From the IMG/VR virus record IMGVR_UViG_3300034279_001861, positions 111,161-175,160 of that record: a DNA stretch of 64,000 bases; one strand, given 5' to 3'. The DNA comes from a virus. The position numbers were made by a program, and so were the translations under genes. The notes beneath the pieces were generated by a model that saw only the letters and a list, made by a program, of their open reading frames with translations, was not told the origin of the DNA and made no database searches. Shown one piece after another: positions 42,027 to 52,033 of the stretch. How positions within the stretch are numbered: the stretch's first letter is position 1; each line of letters begins with the position of its first letter.

Positions 42027-44855
42027 TTAAATAACCTGATGCACTTCAATGTTGTTTGTCGCGTACGGCACAGTGTAAGTGACATACAAAACATAGCGAT
42101 CTTTGAAGACTTCAGAAATAAAGAACCTGTCAATCGTAGCATCGATAAGCTGACCACCAAGTTGCGGCGTCGAGCGTTCAGTCTTAAGAAGACGGAACAA
42201 CTTGTCAGCTCCGCCAAGGATGATATCTCGCATGGAAGGTGTAACGTTAGTTACGCCGATCCAAGGTGCGAAGTAATCCTTGACACGGTAGCTGATGCTA
42301 TCGACGTTGCGGGTAATCATTTCTTCACGTTGATTGATGTCTTCGTAATCGCCAGTTGTTAGAGCGTGACGCGTGTAAAGTTCGCCGTCACGGCTTTGCG
42401 TAACAATCCAGACTCCAGACTTGGCCATGTTGTCAAGCTGCAGCTTGTTGAACCGAGTTGAACGAGGTACAGCCGAGAATCCGGCGACTTGAACGTTCGT
42501 CAATCCCTGTTGCGGTAGTACAGCAGATGCGAGGCCAGCTAAAGCACAGTTCAAAAAGTAACCTTCTTGAATCAAACCGGCACCTTCAATCTTGTCAGGC
42601 CAAACAGCTCGAATACGTCTGTCGTTGTAGGCTCCGGCCACTTTGGCAATGGCCTCAGATTCCTCGCTAAGTGACAAGTTACGCCAGACTTCGATTTTAG
42701 CTGGAACCGACTGCGGAGCTGCAGGACCTGCCGCGACTCGTAGTTGGTTTTCGGACTGTACTTCCTCGACGACGTATTCGCTGTAAGTAAAGTTGCCGAA
42801 ACCGTCACCTGTGTAAATAGCTCGAACAATGTCACCTGCTCGCACTTTGTTCTTGATGAAGTCGGAGTTGGCGGCAGGTACTCGACAAATCGTGTATTGC
42901 GTGCCGCCAGTAGCCGGATCGTCTTCAAACACAGCCAATGCGTTTTGACTGTCGGAAGTTGTTGCCGACAAATACCCTGTAACTGTAGATCCTGCCGACA
43001 CCACAGGAATCTCTGGAATACCGGCAAGGTTAAACCATCCAGTTCGCCATTGCCCCTCGGTTGGCGACGATGCCCCGTTTACATGAGCCTGATACAAGCT
43101 TAAAACAGCGGGGTCGCGAGTAAGCGGTACTAGTCCGTAAACATCATCTCGAGTCGTAGCGACTTCAAGAACTTCTGCCCAGGCATCTAAATCCGAAGGG
43201 TCAGTAACAGCTGTGTAAAGTACTGGCGTACCGTTGCTGTTAGACACGCCTTGAAAAACTCCCCACTTCAACGGGTTGTCAGGAGTCAATGGGCCGCTGA
43301 TCTGATCGATATCGCTGACGTTCGAAAGACCGCCAATCTGATTCGCCAAACCAGGTAACCAAGCACGGTACTCGACGTAAAGCACCCCGTAGTCAAGCTC
43401 GGACGAAGCATAAACCTCGAGAGGCAAAGCTACACCGCTGTCGGTCCAACTTGCGTCGTAAGCGATCATCCCTGACTTTACAGTAAACTCAGTAGTCGAC
43501 TGTTCCCAGTTGGTAAGCGGAGCCATACCAATACGGTCGGCTGCGACTTCCAAAAGCGGTTTTCGAATGTAAAGGTCGATACCGACTTCGTCACTAGTTG
43601 CAAACGTTGAATCAAGGTTGTGTCCAAGTACAACAGTACGGACTGGCCCGTTGCTAATACCTTGAACGGCAACGTAAAACCTATCGCCTTTATTTAACTT
43701 GTTAGATGCACCAAACTCGATTGTGACACCGCGTGTGCCGATGTTAATGTCGACGCCAACTGCGGTAACCGTGTGAGGGCCACTTTGGTCAGTACCACCA
43801 ACAGTTGTTACAGAAATTTCAGGCAAACTAGCGAAACTACCGCCCTTAGTTACGGTAACAATGTAAGTAGTGTCTTCTCGGCTGCTGTAAGTGCCACCGG
43901 AGCTTGCAGTCGTTGCCGTGAATGCTTGGGTAACTGTAGCCGTAAATTCCTGACCTGCGATCAAATCGTCGGGACTGACGTTGTCGTTGTCGGCTGAAAG
44001 CGAACACGCCGCGGTATCAGCATCGGAGAAAGTCACCGTGAGCCCGCGGCTACCAATAGCCGTTGGAACACCGTTCGCCGAAGGAGTTACGTTGACTTGA
44101 TCATCAGTGCCGCTAGCAGAAAGTACAAGCAGACGAGCCGTAGTGTGATCACCACCTACCGAACTATCTAAGACCTTGATTGTGTAAGTCTCACTAACCC
44201 TACCGGCTGGTGTACCGTCGTAGGTGCAACCGTTAACGGAAGCTGTCACGCAATTAAGTGCACCGGCTGTTTGCGAGACGGTGTGTGCGCAGCTTTGTGT
44301 GTCTGCGTTTGCAGCTTCAATAGTCACAGGCGAGATAGAGGCCGCAACTTGATCAGCGACTAAAGATTGAACGTACGTCCAAAGCGTGATCGGGTCACCT
44401 AGTGTCCCGGCCCCAGTTGGAACGCCCCGCACTCTAATAACGTCGCCGACTCTTACGTCACGGTCATAAAAATCAGGATCTCGAGCATAAGCTCCGCTAG
44501 AAGCAAAGTTGATCGAGGCAGCTCGAATGCGATTTTTTACGCCAGCTACAACTTCGACGTCGCTACCAGCACTTAGTGGATCGCTAAAATACTTGAGCAA
44601 CGCATTTTCAACGTAAAGCTTGGTGTAGTCAGTGTCGATTTTGCTGCCAGCAGGTCTGTTAGGCCAGGCGTAGGTTTCATCAGATACGTTATCGTAAAGC
44701 CCCAGTCGCCCGTCCTCACGTTCGTCAGTTTGATCTTGGCGTACAAGATGTGCGTGCCCGCCAGAGATGTGCGAACAAAGCGGGTTTGCCGCAACTGCAG
44801 GCTGGTTGGTAAAGTCTTGGTAAACCAATACTTGTGGTAGAACGTAGTTTGCCAT
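42027..44855 (-). CDS. Tail sheath protein
   Basis: 942 aa. The C-terminal region has the sheath signature order: AYNDRRIRAVWPDKIEG, LPQQGLTNVQVAGF, DNMAKSGVWIVTQ, then SYRVKDYFAPWIG and a final strand DRYVLYVTYTVPY. The N-terminal half contains extra beta domains rich in Thr/Val/Gly (about residues 150-400), probably displayed on the outside of the sheath. The protein polymerises around the tube and contracts on injection. Confidence 0.85.
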   Translation of the reverse strand: MANYVLPQVLVYQDFTNQPAVAANPLCSHISGGHAHLVRQDQTDEREDGRLGLYDNVSDETYAWPNRPAGSKIDTDYTKLYVENALLKYFSDPLSAGSDVEVVAGVKNRIRAASINFASSGAYARDPDFYDRDVRVGDVIRVRGVPTGAGTLGDPITLWTYVQSLVADQVAASISPVTIEAANADTQSCAHTVSQTAGALNCVTASVNGCTYDGTPAGRVSETYTIKVLDSSVGGDHTTARLLVLSASGTDDQVNVTPSANGVPTAIGSRGLTVTFSDADTAACSLSADNDNVSPDDLIAGQEFTATVTQAFTATTASSGGTYSSREDTTYIVTVTKGGSFASLPEISVTTVGGTDQSGPHTVTAVGVDINIGTRGVTIEFGASNKLNKGDRFYVAVQGISNGPVRTVVLGHNLDSTFATSDEVGIDLYIRKPLLEVAADRIGMAPLTNWEQSTTEFTVKSGMIAYDASWTDSGVALPLEVYASSELDYGVLYVEYRAWLPGLANQIGGLSNVSDIDQISGPLTPDNPLKWGVFQGVSNSNGTPVLYTAVTDPSDLDAWAEVLEVATTRDDVYGLVPLTRDPAVLSLYQAHVNGASSPTEGQWRTGWFNLAGIPEIPVVSAGSTVTGYLSATTSDSQNALAVFEDDPATGGTQYTICRVPAANSDFIKNKVRAGDIVRAIYTGDGFGNFTYSEYVVEEVQSENQLRVAAGPAAPQSVPAKIEVWRNLSLSEESEAIAKVAGAYNDRRIRAVWPDKIEGAGLIQEGYFLNCALAGLASAVLPQQGLTNVQVAGFSAVPRSTRFNKLQLDNMAKSGVWIVTQSRDGELYTRHALTTGDYEDINQREEMITRNVDSISYRVKDYFAPWIGVTNVTPSMRDIILGGADKLFRLLKTERSTPQLGGQLIDATIDRFFISEVFKDRYVLYVTYTVPYATNNIEVHQVI

Positions 44856-44872
44856 CTTGTCCTCGTTTTTGA

Positions 44873-45598
44873 TTAAGGTCCTTGGTATCGACTTTTTAAT
44901 GAAATGTCGTTTTCACCAAGAAAACTGGATAGTGAAACAGCTTGCAGCGGTAGTGATTCTTCTCGCAACTCCCAGGTGTGCTCGTAAGCCCAGCTGACAG
45001 TGATCGGTACAACGTAGTTTTCAGTAGATTCTTCTAATTCCTGAATCGCACCAACTTCGGTCACATTAAACTGCCGTAAATCAAGTTTCTTCCGTATTAT
45101 CGGCGAAAACTCAAGTAACTGGTTTTGTACCTCGGTTGCGAGCACTTCAGTAGAAGCCCCTGTTTGATGTATGCAAAAAAGCGTGTGCGAACCCACAAAA
45201 TGTGTGGAATATCGCGTTATAGCACCCTTTTCGTTTTTGTAGGCGACCAATCCTTCACCCTGAATTTGATGGGCAAAACCCATAGCCAAATTTCGGAAAG
45301 AATTGCGTTTGATCATAATCGCAGGACGTTTTTCAACTATATCGCCCCGAAATCTATGAACAGTTTCGATCAATATACCGGAATCAGGTTGCTCTTTCCA
45401 TAGATATTGTTTGAGCTCTGGCATCAATATGTTTTGAGAACTAGACCACTGACGTATAAGAAAATCTCTAAAGAAACCCGTTATAAGTATTGGCTGCCAA
45501 TTGTTCTGACACAAGAAATCGAAATTAACCGTACTTTGCGTACCGTAGTTATCTTTAGACGGCTGAGGATCCGGCGTTGGGCACCAATCAGTGGTCAT
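44873..45598 (-). CDS. Tail terminator/neck protein candidate
   Basis: 241 aa, mixed fold with helical pair LATEVQNQLLEFSPIIRKKLDLRQF followed by strands. Location directly before the sheath gene is typical of tail terminators or neck proteins. No signature motif recognised. Confidence 0.55.
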   Translation of the reverse strand: MTTDWCPTPDPQPSKDNYGTQSTVNFDFLCQNNWQPILITGFFRDFLIRQWSSSQNILMPELKQYLWKEQPDSGILIETVHRFRGDIVEKRPAIMIKRNSFRNLAMGFAHQIQGEGLVAYKNEKGAITRYSTHFVGSHTLFCIHQTGASTEVLATEVQNQLLEFSPIIRKKLDLRQFNVTEVGAIQELEESTENYVVPITVSWAYEHTWELREESLPLQAVSLSSFLGENDISLKSRYQGP

Positions 45599-45807
45599 TT
45601 ACGTTTATCCATTTGTTGAATAACAAGTTCCGGATCGTAATCCCATTTTTTCATATTTAGCTTAGTAACAAACGGATTACTGCCTTTAGAATTAGTCTTT
45701 TCTTTTGCTTTTTCTGCTAAATGTGAAGCCTTGGCGTGCTCCTCGTTTTGAGGCAAACCTAGAGGATAATGCAAACCCGACGGAGCAAATCTAGGGATAT
45801 GTGTCAT
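45595..45807 (-). CDS. Small neck-region protein
   Basis: 70 aa from MTHIPRFAPSG, coupled to the previous gene by TGATG and to the next by ATGA. Lysine-rich and probably partly disordered. Not recognised. Confidence 0.6.
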   Translation of the reverse strand: MTHIPRFAPSGLHYPLGLPQNEEHAKASHLAEKAKEKTNSKGSNPFVTKLNMKKWDYDPELVIQQMDKRK

Positions 45808-46730
45808 CAGCAACGCTCCTGCAACCAGGCGTCTTGCTGCGGAATAGGTATACGGTAAGCTACATCTGTAAACGGGGCTGGTCTAAGATTAACCTGCGCA
45901 ATAATAGGAACACCCCGCATTTCATAAATATTTTGCGTCGCTTCAATGTAATACCTAATATCAGTTTTTCTTGAAACCCATACGTCTTGCTCGCTGATAA
46001 TAGGCAACATAAGCATCCTGGCTCTGATTTGAATGTCTTGGACCGTTCCTCTAACAGCTTGGTCGTCGACGTTTAGCTTGCTGGCACTTGGGGACAGATC
46101 AGCCCATACGCAAGCCAGCGGATAGTAATAACCGCACTGTTTGCCTGTACCCCAGCACTGGGGGCAGTACGGGTCGGTTATTTCCATTGTCTGCGGATCA
46201 AGACAACGTGGGCAGTTTGCACCTGTCATTCTACGTTTTAGTAAGTAGCCGTCTTGCGAGGTGTATCCAAATCTAAGCTTTTCTTTGCGGGCGATTTCTC
46301 TAGCCAGCCGCCAGTCTCTAGGATCTAATATGCCAGTTTGAGAAGCCGGGTCTGAGAAATAAGTCTGACTCGGCGTTATTAACTTGACTCTATAATATGT
46401 TGCAAGTGTTTTAGTAAAAGCTCGCTGTTGCGGGTCTAGTGCGTAGCAAGTGTTCTCTACAGCTAGGCCTACGTCTTGCCAATCGTCGGCATCTGGATTT
46501 CCTGTAGCTCCTACCTGCAATTGAAAAAGCCAAGGCTGCAAATCGTTAAATGAAGAAAGCAGCTGCCACATGACCCGAGTGCCGCCACGCATCAGATAAG
46601 ATACGTGTACCATGTCAAACACGTTTTCGCAGCTAGGTGGACAAGGTTTAGCTTCGCAAGATATGTAGCGGTTTTGCTTTACCTTGCTCGAGTTGTCCAC
46701 TCCGGGTGAAGTACTTCCGTTTAACGTCAT
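45807..46730 (-). CDS. Neck protein with zinc ribbon
   Basis: 307 aa. Two cysteine pairs, CPRC and CPQC, 19 residues apart and followed by WGTGKQCGYYYPL, form a zinc ribbon that I know from neck/head-completion proteins of large myophages. The N-terminal region (residues 40-120) is an Ig-like strand domain. It sits between a connector candidate and the tail terminator, matching a role at the head-tail joint. Confidence 0.65.
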   Translation of the reverse strand: MTLNGSTSPGVDNSSKVKQNRYISCEAKPCPPSCENVFDMVHVSYLMRGGTRVMWQLLSSFNDLQPWLFQLQVGATGNPDADDWQDVGLAVENTCYALDPQQRAFTKTLATYYRVKLITPSQTYFSDPASQTGILDPRDWRLAREIARKEKLRFGYTSQDGYLLKRRMTGANCPRCLDPQTMEITDPYCPQCWGTGKQCGYYYPLACVWADLSPSASKLNVDDQAVRGTVQDIQIRARMLMLPIISEQDVWVSRKTDIRYYIEATQNIYEMRGVPIIAQVNLRPAPFTDVAYRIPIPQQDAWLQERC

Positions 46731-46737
46731 ACGTTAC

Positions 46738-47724
46738 CTAGTAAAAAAGACCGGAGTATGGTGAACCTAGCGAACCGCTAAAAGCTGCAATGTTAATCTC
46801 AATCTTCTTCGCCTTGACATTTTCTTGAAACATTTGCAGCATTCGACTGCTAGCTGCAATGTACTGTTGTTCTTTGTTTTTGTCGTCAATAGACATACCG
46901 CCAGCACTGTAAGCCAGCTGATTTCTTCGGTAGTGATTAGCTGCAATATCAAACAAATAAGCCTGAATGCCTTGCAACCAAAGTTCTCGAAACGGAAAAT
47001 TCTTAGTTGTTAAAAGCGTATTTAGCGGAGGTGGAATCTCGTTCCAATACTGCAAGGGACGCATCACAGCCTGTATAATTTCCGCCGAATCAAACTCGAC
47101 GTCATCAATGAGCATATTGTCGGCACCGCTGTTGTCTCGAACGGAAAGACGGATTTCCTCAATAGTAGGCGGGCCAACGTTTCTAAAATTCAAATCTGAA
47201 TTTACACCGAAAAGACCGCGTCTGACAAAGGTGCAGCATTGATTGCTAAAAAGCATGCTACCGTCAGGTGCAAAAAACGACCACTCTTCCAGGTAAATTC
47301 CAGGAAATCTAACTATCGAGTCAGGCAGAATGTTTGCGCGTACGATACCCTCGGACATATCCAGCACTTCGGTATCTATCTGCACAATTGGATCGTTGAC
47401 AGGGTCGTATCCTGACAACTCTCGCATGCGAAGAACCACGCCGCAGCCTGGGTTCCCAACTGGATCAAAATCGCCTGAGCTCTGGCTTGTCGTGCTCGAG
47501 CAATTGCTCACACAATCTTGTAAATTAATCGGCTGGCCTTCTGGATTTTTGAAATTCCATATTAGCCTCGCGGCCTGGCCCATTTGAACTTCGTGGCATT
47601 GAAGCTTAGGTAGAACAGGACAACCGTCAACAACGGTTTGCCTTGGCTTGATAATATTCTGCTGTTCGCAGTCGGCACCTGGTAATGGTACCGGCAACTC
47701 TACAGGTGTTCCCTCAAGTGGCAT
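46738..47724 (-). CDS. Head-tail connector candidate
   Basis: 328 aa. Cys-rich N-terminal half with strand pattern; the C-terminal ~130 residues are helical (WNEIPPPLNTLL, FPFRELWLQGIQAYLFDIAANHY), a form common in head-completion adaptors. The call rests on order in the neck block. Confidence 0.55.
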   Translation of the reverse strand: MPLEGTPVELPVPLPGADCEQQNIIKPRQTVVDGCPVLPKLQCHEVQMGQAARLIWNFKNPEGQPINLQDCVSNCSSTTSQSSGDFDPVGNPGCGVVLRMRELSGYDPVNDPIVQIDTEVLDMSEGIVRANILPDSIVRFPGIYLEEWSFFAPDGSMLFSNQCCTFVRRGLFGVNSDLNFRNVGPPTIEEIRLSVRDNSGADNMLIDDVEFDSAEIIQAVMRPLQYWNEIPPPLNTLLTTKNFPFRELWLQGIQAYLFDIAANHYRRNQLAYSAGGMSIDDKNKEQQYIAASSRMLQMFQENVKAKKIEINIAAFSGSLGSPYSGLFY

Positions 47725-47732
47725 CGCTACTC

Positions 47733-48326
47733 CTAAGCACTAGGCAGCTTAGTGACAGAAATTTCATCCGGATCAAAACTAACAACCACACGATACGCAT
47801 CCGGCCCGGCTACACCTGACCTGTAATAACGGAAAACGTAAATACCTGGATCTAGGTAAAAAGGCAAAACCCATGTACCATTAGCACGTTGGCGTGTGTC
47901 CCGTAGTCGGTACGTACCGTCTTTTTTACCCGCAATGTACAGCGAATGCAAGAAAACTTCTATCGTTGCATCTTCGATAGGAACACCGTCGATGTCGTAG
48001 CGAAGATTATTAGTACCGCCGTAGTTGACGTCGACGAGCACCTTATGTGGGTCTTTAGCGGGGTCGGTAAGCTGATCAAGCTCCCACCACTCGCTTGCGA
48101 TAAAGTAATCCGGATCATTAAGCCGGACAACGAAGCGTCCAATTGGATTTGCAACATCCATTACATAATCACCGTCACCTAGCGAGCTGACGTTGAAACG
48201 ATAAAGTGTAGGTCTACCGGTTACAGCTGTACCAGGAATAGCCGAGCCTACAGCTATGTCAGTGTCTCTATCGTACGGCTGGATAGTTGGAAACTTGTTA
48301 GGCGGTAGTGTCAGCTCAAGCAGCAT
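47733..48326 (-). CDS. Ig-like virion protein at start of neck block
   Basis: 197 aa from MLLELTLPPN, with GAGG 7 bases upstream of ATG (an upstream in-frame ATG at 48356 lacks one). Beta-rich, with a GTYRLRDTRQRANGTWVLPFYLDPGIYVFRY-like carboxypeptidase-regulatory/Ig pattern in the C-terminal half. Possibly a neck decoration or connector. A perfect TATAAT stands about 30 bases before the ATG. Confidence 0.6.
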   Translation of the reverse strand: MLLELTLPPNKFPTIQPYDRDTDIAVGSAIPGTAVTGRPTLYRFNVSSLGDGDYVMDVANPIGRFVVRLNDPDYFIASEWWELDQLTDPAKDPHKVLVDVNYGGTNNLRYDIDGVPIEDATIEVFLHSLYIAGKKDGTYRLRDTRQRANGTWVLPFYLDPGIYVFRYYRSGVAGPDAYRVVVSFDPDEISVTKLPSA

Positions 48327-48355
48327 TTTTGCCTCACTTGTGGGGTTAGCCGCCA

Positions 48356-48361
48356 ATTATA
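48356..48361 (-). promoter_or_regulatory. Possible -10 element before the neck operon
   Basis: TGGCTATAAT on the minus strand gives a perfect TATAAT. The only nearby -35 candidate is poor. The element lies in the 65-base gap after the GT4 gene. Confidence 0.25.
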
Positions 48362-48391
48362 GCCAAAGTAGCTATAAATAAGCGACAGTAA

Positions 48392-49480
48392 CTAGACTTC
48401 GCCAAGCTTGTACCAACCTTCTTTGCTGATATAGACATTCATCACGTCCGAAAAGTATTTGTTGTATTTAGGTGCAATCTTTTCTAAAGCAAACTGTTCA
48501 CCAAATTTACGACAATCTTCCGGTTTAATTTGATCAATAGTTTTGACAGCATTTACAAAATCGGCAAAAGTACGGCAGCGATAACCCGTTAAACCGTGAG
48601 GATTATTTTCCGTAAAAGCCCCCCAGTCCGTGGTGATTGTCGGGGTACCGGAAAGCAAGTTTTCTATTTGCACGCCGCCGAAAGGCTCAATATATTGGCT
48701 GGCTACAAAGCTAGCCTTTGCGTCTCGCATGAGCTTTTTTCGGGTTTCAACATCTGCGTAACCTACGTACTCTACGCACGACGGTAGTTTGTAGTTGTCG
48801 TCTTTTTGGCCTGCAATAACTAACTTTATACCTAGCTTTTCGGCAACTTGTATCGCAATATGTACACCTTTGCCTTCGTAAACACGCCCAAGATACAAGA
48901 AGTAGTCCTGCTTTTTGTCACTGTATTCGAACTCGGACAAATCGAAGTAGTTAGGAATAACTACCTCGTACCAATCCTGATTACAAGTTTTTACACCTTT
49001 AATTCCGCAGTAAGCGTGATAAATGGCGTAAGATTCGAAAACTTTCCATCTGGCCCAGTGACCATCGGCGTATCCTATGCCTGGTTCTACACATATTAAA
49101 TCAGGATGAGCGTCGCAAACTGGTCGTACACCAGACCCCCAAAACGGTAGGATAAAGTCTCTTGGTTGTTTTCGTTTAGTTATTTCAGCAATAGCGCGGC
49201 TGTAAAAGGTTTGATACGCGTGATCGTTGACATCAAACTTAAAAAAATGCTTACGCCAATCGTGACTTCCATAGGCCTGAGCTAGATCTGCGTTTGTTGT
49301 AACCGTAACGTGCTCGTTGCAGTCAAGCTGCGAATCTTCATGACCGTAATGAATGATGTGATGCCCGTGCATTCGCATCATCTTGGCAAACTTAACTACT
49401 TTTTGAGTATAGGCACACGCCACATAGTCTCGGTTAGAAACAGTGTGCGGTAGACCTAGTATGTGAAAACGAAAAGACAT
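48392..49480 (-). CDS. GT4-family glycosyltransferase
   Basis: 362 aa from [14 protein letters not shown] lies 7 bases before the ATG, while the longer open frame would overlap the previous gene. GT-B fold marks: [16 protein letters not shown] at the start of the C-terminal domain, then the donor-site [18 protein letters not shown], with the E-x7-E spacing of GT4 transferases. N-terminal histidine-rich acceptor region. It lies between a virion protein and the neck genes, suggesting it modifies virion proteins or host glycans. Confidence 0.85.
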   Translation of the reverse strand: MSFRFHILGLPHTVSNRDYVACAYTQKVVKFAKMMRMHGHHIIHYGHEDSQLDCNEHVTVTTNADLAQAYGSHDWRKHFFKFDVNDHAYQTFYSRAIAEITKRKQPRDFILPFWGSGVRPVCDAHPDLICVEPGIGYADGHWARWKVFESYAIYHAYCGIKGVKTCNQDWYEVVIPNYFDLSEFEYSDKKQDYFLYLGRVYEGKGVHIAIQVAEKLGIKLVIAGQKDDNYKLPSCVEYVGYADVETRKKLMRDAKASFVASQYIEPFGGVQIENLLSGTPTITTDWGAFTENNPHGLTGYRCRTFADFVNAVKTIDQIKPEDCRKFGEQFALEKIAPKYNKYFSDVMNVYISKEGWYKLGEV

Positions 49481-49490
49481 AAAACATCCT

Positions 49491-49958
49491 CTACAATAGC
49501 GCAGGTAAAATCGCTGTCTTTTTGCGTACGTCTTCGACCGTCGTCTCATTTGCCACACTCGCCGGGAACGATACTGGAGCAGCAGCACTAGTCGGCTGCC
49601 CTGCGATCCTTGTGACGTTTGCATCTGTGTTTCTGTTCTCAATCGAAAATGTCCGAAGTATCGTTCTTGCCAGGTCTTTCCCATCGACTATCCCTGCCGT
49701 GAATACGACGTCGTAGTCTTTACCGCCCTCATATACCGCATCGGAAGTGTCGATCACCAGTTCATGGAACCCAGCTTTCCCATCATAATCTACGGCGGGT
49801 TGGGTTACTCCGGTAGTGAATTCTGTTGTCGAATCTTTGTAAATCGCGACTGTTGGATTTACTGTTGGGGTAGCAGGCAAAATAGCTTGACTGAACGTGT
49901 TGAATTTGACACGGATCTGTTGGCCTTTTTTGAAATCTCCAATGTATTTGCCTGACAT
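49491..49958 (-). CDS. Phage virion protein of the 'SIENR' type
   Basis: 155 aa. The pattern [38 protein letters not shown], then [21 protein letters not shown] matches a widespread small phage protein I know only as hypothetical/structural, probably an Ig-like decoration or connector piece. The C terminus is Ala-rich. Confidence 0.65.
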   Translation of the reverse strand: MSGKYIGDFKKGQQIRVKFNTFSQAILPATPTVNPTVAIYKDSTTEFTTGVTQPAVDYDGKAGFHELVIDTSDAVYEGGKDYDVVFTAGIVDGKDLARTILRTFSIENRNTDANVTRIAGQPTSAAAPVSFPASVANETTVEDVRKKTAILPALL

Positions 49959-49960
49959 GG

Positions 49961-50995
49961 TTACCCTATCAAAATGTTATCGATCGGAGAGTATGAGCCA
50001 CCGGCACCACCTGTTCCGTCATCTAAGCCGTCAATCACAACACCAATTTGTGGTAGAATTGTCGGAGTGTTAATCCAAGAGGTGCCGCTAGATCGGGTGA
50101 GCATGTGATCGGTAGCAATCGCAGTAGCGTAAGCCGCCACGGGAACTGTGGTGATATTGAACCTAGTTCCAGGAGGACCAGATGGAGCCCCTACGAGTCT
50201 GTACCATGTGTCTTTTTCTAGTACGACTGGAGAGGAAAAATTATATTGACTTACGACCGCACTTCTTTCAAAAAACTGATTAGAACTTACCGTTAATCTT
50301 CGTATTGGTGTTCCGTTTGGGGCAGTTGAATCGGCATAAAGGCTGTATGTTATATTAACATCAGGGTCATGCGTGGACCAGAATCCGGGGATTCTAGCTG
50401 TGTGTAGTAGTCGGAATCGAAGACCTTCCTCTCCAGTACTGTATTGAATTGTCGTCGAGCCGACTCCATAAGCCACTCCTCCTGGGGCGATAGGCCAATA
50501 TGTTCCGTCGGAATATCGCAGAGCAGCATAAGGTAATCTACCGGCAATACGTGAGTAAAGACCACCTGTACTAATTAGCGGGTAATTTACTTGCATTTGA
50601 CTTACAAGACTTGCCAAAGCAATTTGAACTGAAGTGCCTGAGTTGTGAGCCCATACTAGCCAAAGAAAATTGTCTGGCGTTACTGTAGCTCCTGAGGTCA
50701 ATGTTGACTCAACGGACGTGTTGCTTGTCAACGTACCGGTGATTACGTTTGTGTTTGCCCCAAATAGTGTTCCGCTTGGGCCTCCAGATCCTACAGTCTC
50801 AAGTCTAATATCGATTGTTGGGGAGCCAACTACCGTTCCAGTCTGCCAGTTTATTCCATTAATTATTCCTTCTTTCGGAGGTTGAAAATTAAACGCAATT
50901 TTAGACAAAGGACCTAACGCAGCAGAGGATATTGTTCCTGGTGTCGTTGTCGCAAGATAATTAACTAGCATTCGGTTGCAGGTGACGATTGTCAT
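49961..50995 (-). CDS. Beta-rich fibre or decoration protein
   Basis: 344 aa, Ser/Thr/Gly-rich, all beta by eye. Two similar halves seem present (residues ~10-170 and ~180-330), each with a W-x-V or WYRLVG strand pattern, so a duplicated jelly-roll is likely. Located beside collagen-like and glycosyltransferase genes. No family recognised. Confidence 0.6.
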   Translation of the reverse strand: MTIVTCNRMLVNYLATTTPGTISSAALGPLSKIAFNFQPPKEGIINGINWQTGTVVGSPTIDIRLETVGSGGPSGTLFGANTNVITGTLTSNTSVESTLTSGATVTPDNFLWLVWAHNSGTSVQIALASLVSQMQVNYPLISTGGLYSRIAGRLPYAALRYSDGTYWPIAPGGVAYGVGSTTIQYSTGEEGLRFRLLHTARIPGFWSTHDPDVNITYSLYADSTAPNGTPIRRLTVSSNQFFERSAVVSQYNFSSPVVLEKDTWYRLVGAPSGPPGTRFNITTVPVAAYATAIATDHMLTRSSGTSWINTPTILPQIGVVIDGLDDGTGGAGGSYSPIDNILIG

Positions 50996-51603
50996 TACAA
51001 CTCCGGTTCCAGCCCGAGGCCGTTATTGTCTATGTACTCGGTCCATGCCTCACGATATGCTTGGACCCGATCCAGTGCTCGCTCGATTCGCAGTTCACTC
51101 AATGCGACAAGTTTCATGTGGGCAACACAAGCTGTGATTTCTTCGAGGCTTGGGACTTCAATCTCGATTTGAAACTTTTCGATTCGCTCCTTGATTCGAG
51201 CTTGCTCCAACAGGCTGATGTTTCGCTTGACTTCGCGAGCAAGATGCCTAGCTCCTGGAACCAAGCCTACTTGGTCGAGCAAGTTGAACGTGTTTTGGAT
51301 GTCAACATCGTTCAAGGGCATCCCAGAAGATAACTGCGAGATAGCCCAAGTTTCCCCTTGCTGCAAGAGAACGTCTTGCAGCCGTTTGCACCCACCCCTA
51401 CCAAATCGCATTCCCGTCTCGGGAACCCAAACAGACGCTAGCCCCTTCCACGTAAAATCACCGGAGTTTTCAAATGGAATATCTTCGACCAGTAACGCAT
51501 CCAAGACTTCTTGCGAAGTCTTGGATTCCCAACCGGGGACTAAACGAATTAATACTTTCAGTTCTTCGGGGGTCAATTTAAGTTCTCCAAAAACTAGGCT
51601 CAT
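50995..51603 (-). CDS. Hypothetical helical protein
   Basis: 202 aa from MSLVFGELKL. Mostly helical; the middle repeats Leu-rich helices (LLEQARIKERIEKFQIEIEV). It overlaps the metzincin gene by 26 bases. The DNA lacks many of the short words common in neighbouring genes, giving an impression of foreign origin. Not recognised. Confidence 0.6.
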   Translation of the reverse strand: MSLVFGELKLTPEELKVLIRLVPGWESKTSQEVLDALLVEDIPFENSGDFTWKGLASVWVPETGMRFGRGGCKRLQDVLLQQGETWAISQLSSGMPLNDVDIQNTFNLLDQVGLVPGARHLAREVKRNISLLEQARIKERIEKFQIEIEVPSLEEITACVAHMKLVALSELRIERALDRVQAYREAWTEYIDNNGLGLEPEL

Positions 51604-52021
51604 GCCAGGGCCTAAGAGAGGATTTCCAAGGCAACCCACCAAACCACCGCATATCCTGCTGTGTAAAGTTTAGGTGCGGGTCGCCCAAAACCTCGCTCAT
51701 AACGTGCCCAGGCTGTTCCATGTGCCCACCACCCTTAACCAGCCAATGCCCAAACTCATGCACAATCGCAAGCACCATCTGGCTTTGGTTGATCCAAGTG
51801 TATGATGATTGAGCAAAGATGCGATTGCCTCTTTGCCACATCGGACTGCCTTGCTCATTGGTCAATAAAATCTGAAAATGCTGGCCTCGCTGGACTTGCA
51901 CGAACTGTACGTCCCAGTACCGGGTGATCTTCGCAAAAGCAGGGAGTATGCTTTTGACTGACCAGTTGCCGGTCTGAGCGATAGGTCGCGTTGCAAAGTT
52001 CCAAAGGATTTTCCTAGCCAT
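51578..52021 (-). CDS. Small metzincin-like zinc protease
   Basis: 147 aa from MARKILWNF, with GGAG 7 bases upstream. The motif VHEFGHWLVKGGGH (His88, Glu89, His92, His100) is followed by HVM (Met108) as Met-turn. In classical metzincins the third ligand is six residues after the second His; here it is eight, so His100 as ligand needs checking. The domain is about the minimum catalytic size, without prodomain or signal. A role in virion maturation or host-surface digestion is possible. Confidence 0.7.
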   Translation of the reverse strand: MARKILWNFATRPIAQTGNWSVKSILPAFAKITRYWDVQFVQVQRGQHFQILLTNEQGSPMWQRGNRIFAQSSYTWINQSQMVLAIVHEFGHWLVKGGGHMEQPGHVMSEVLGDPHLNFTQQDMRWFGGLPWKSSLRPWHEPSFWRT

Positions 52022-52033
52022 ATCAAACTCCAA

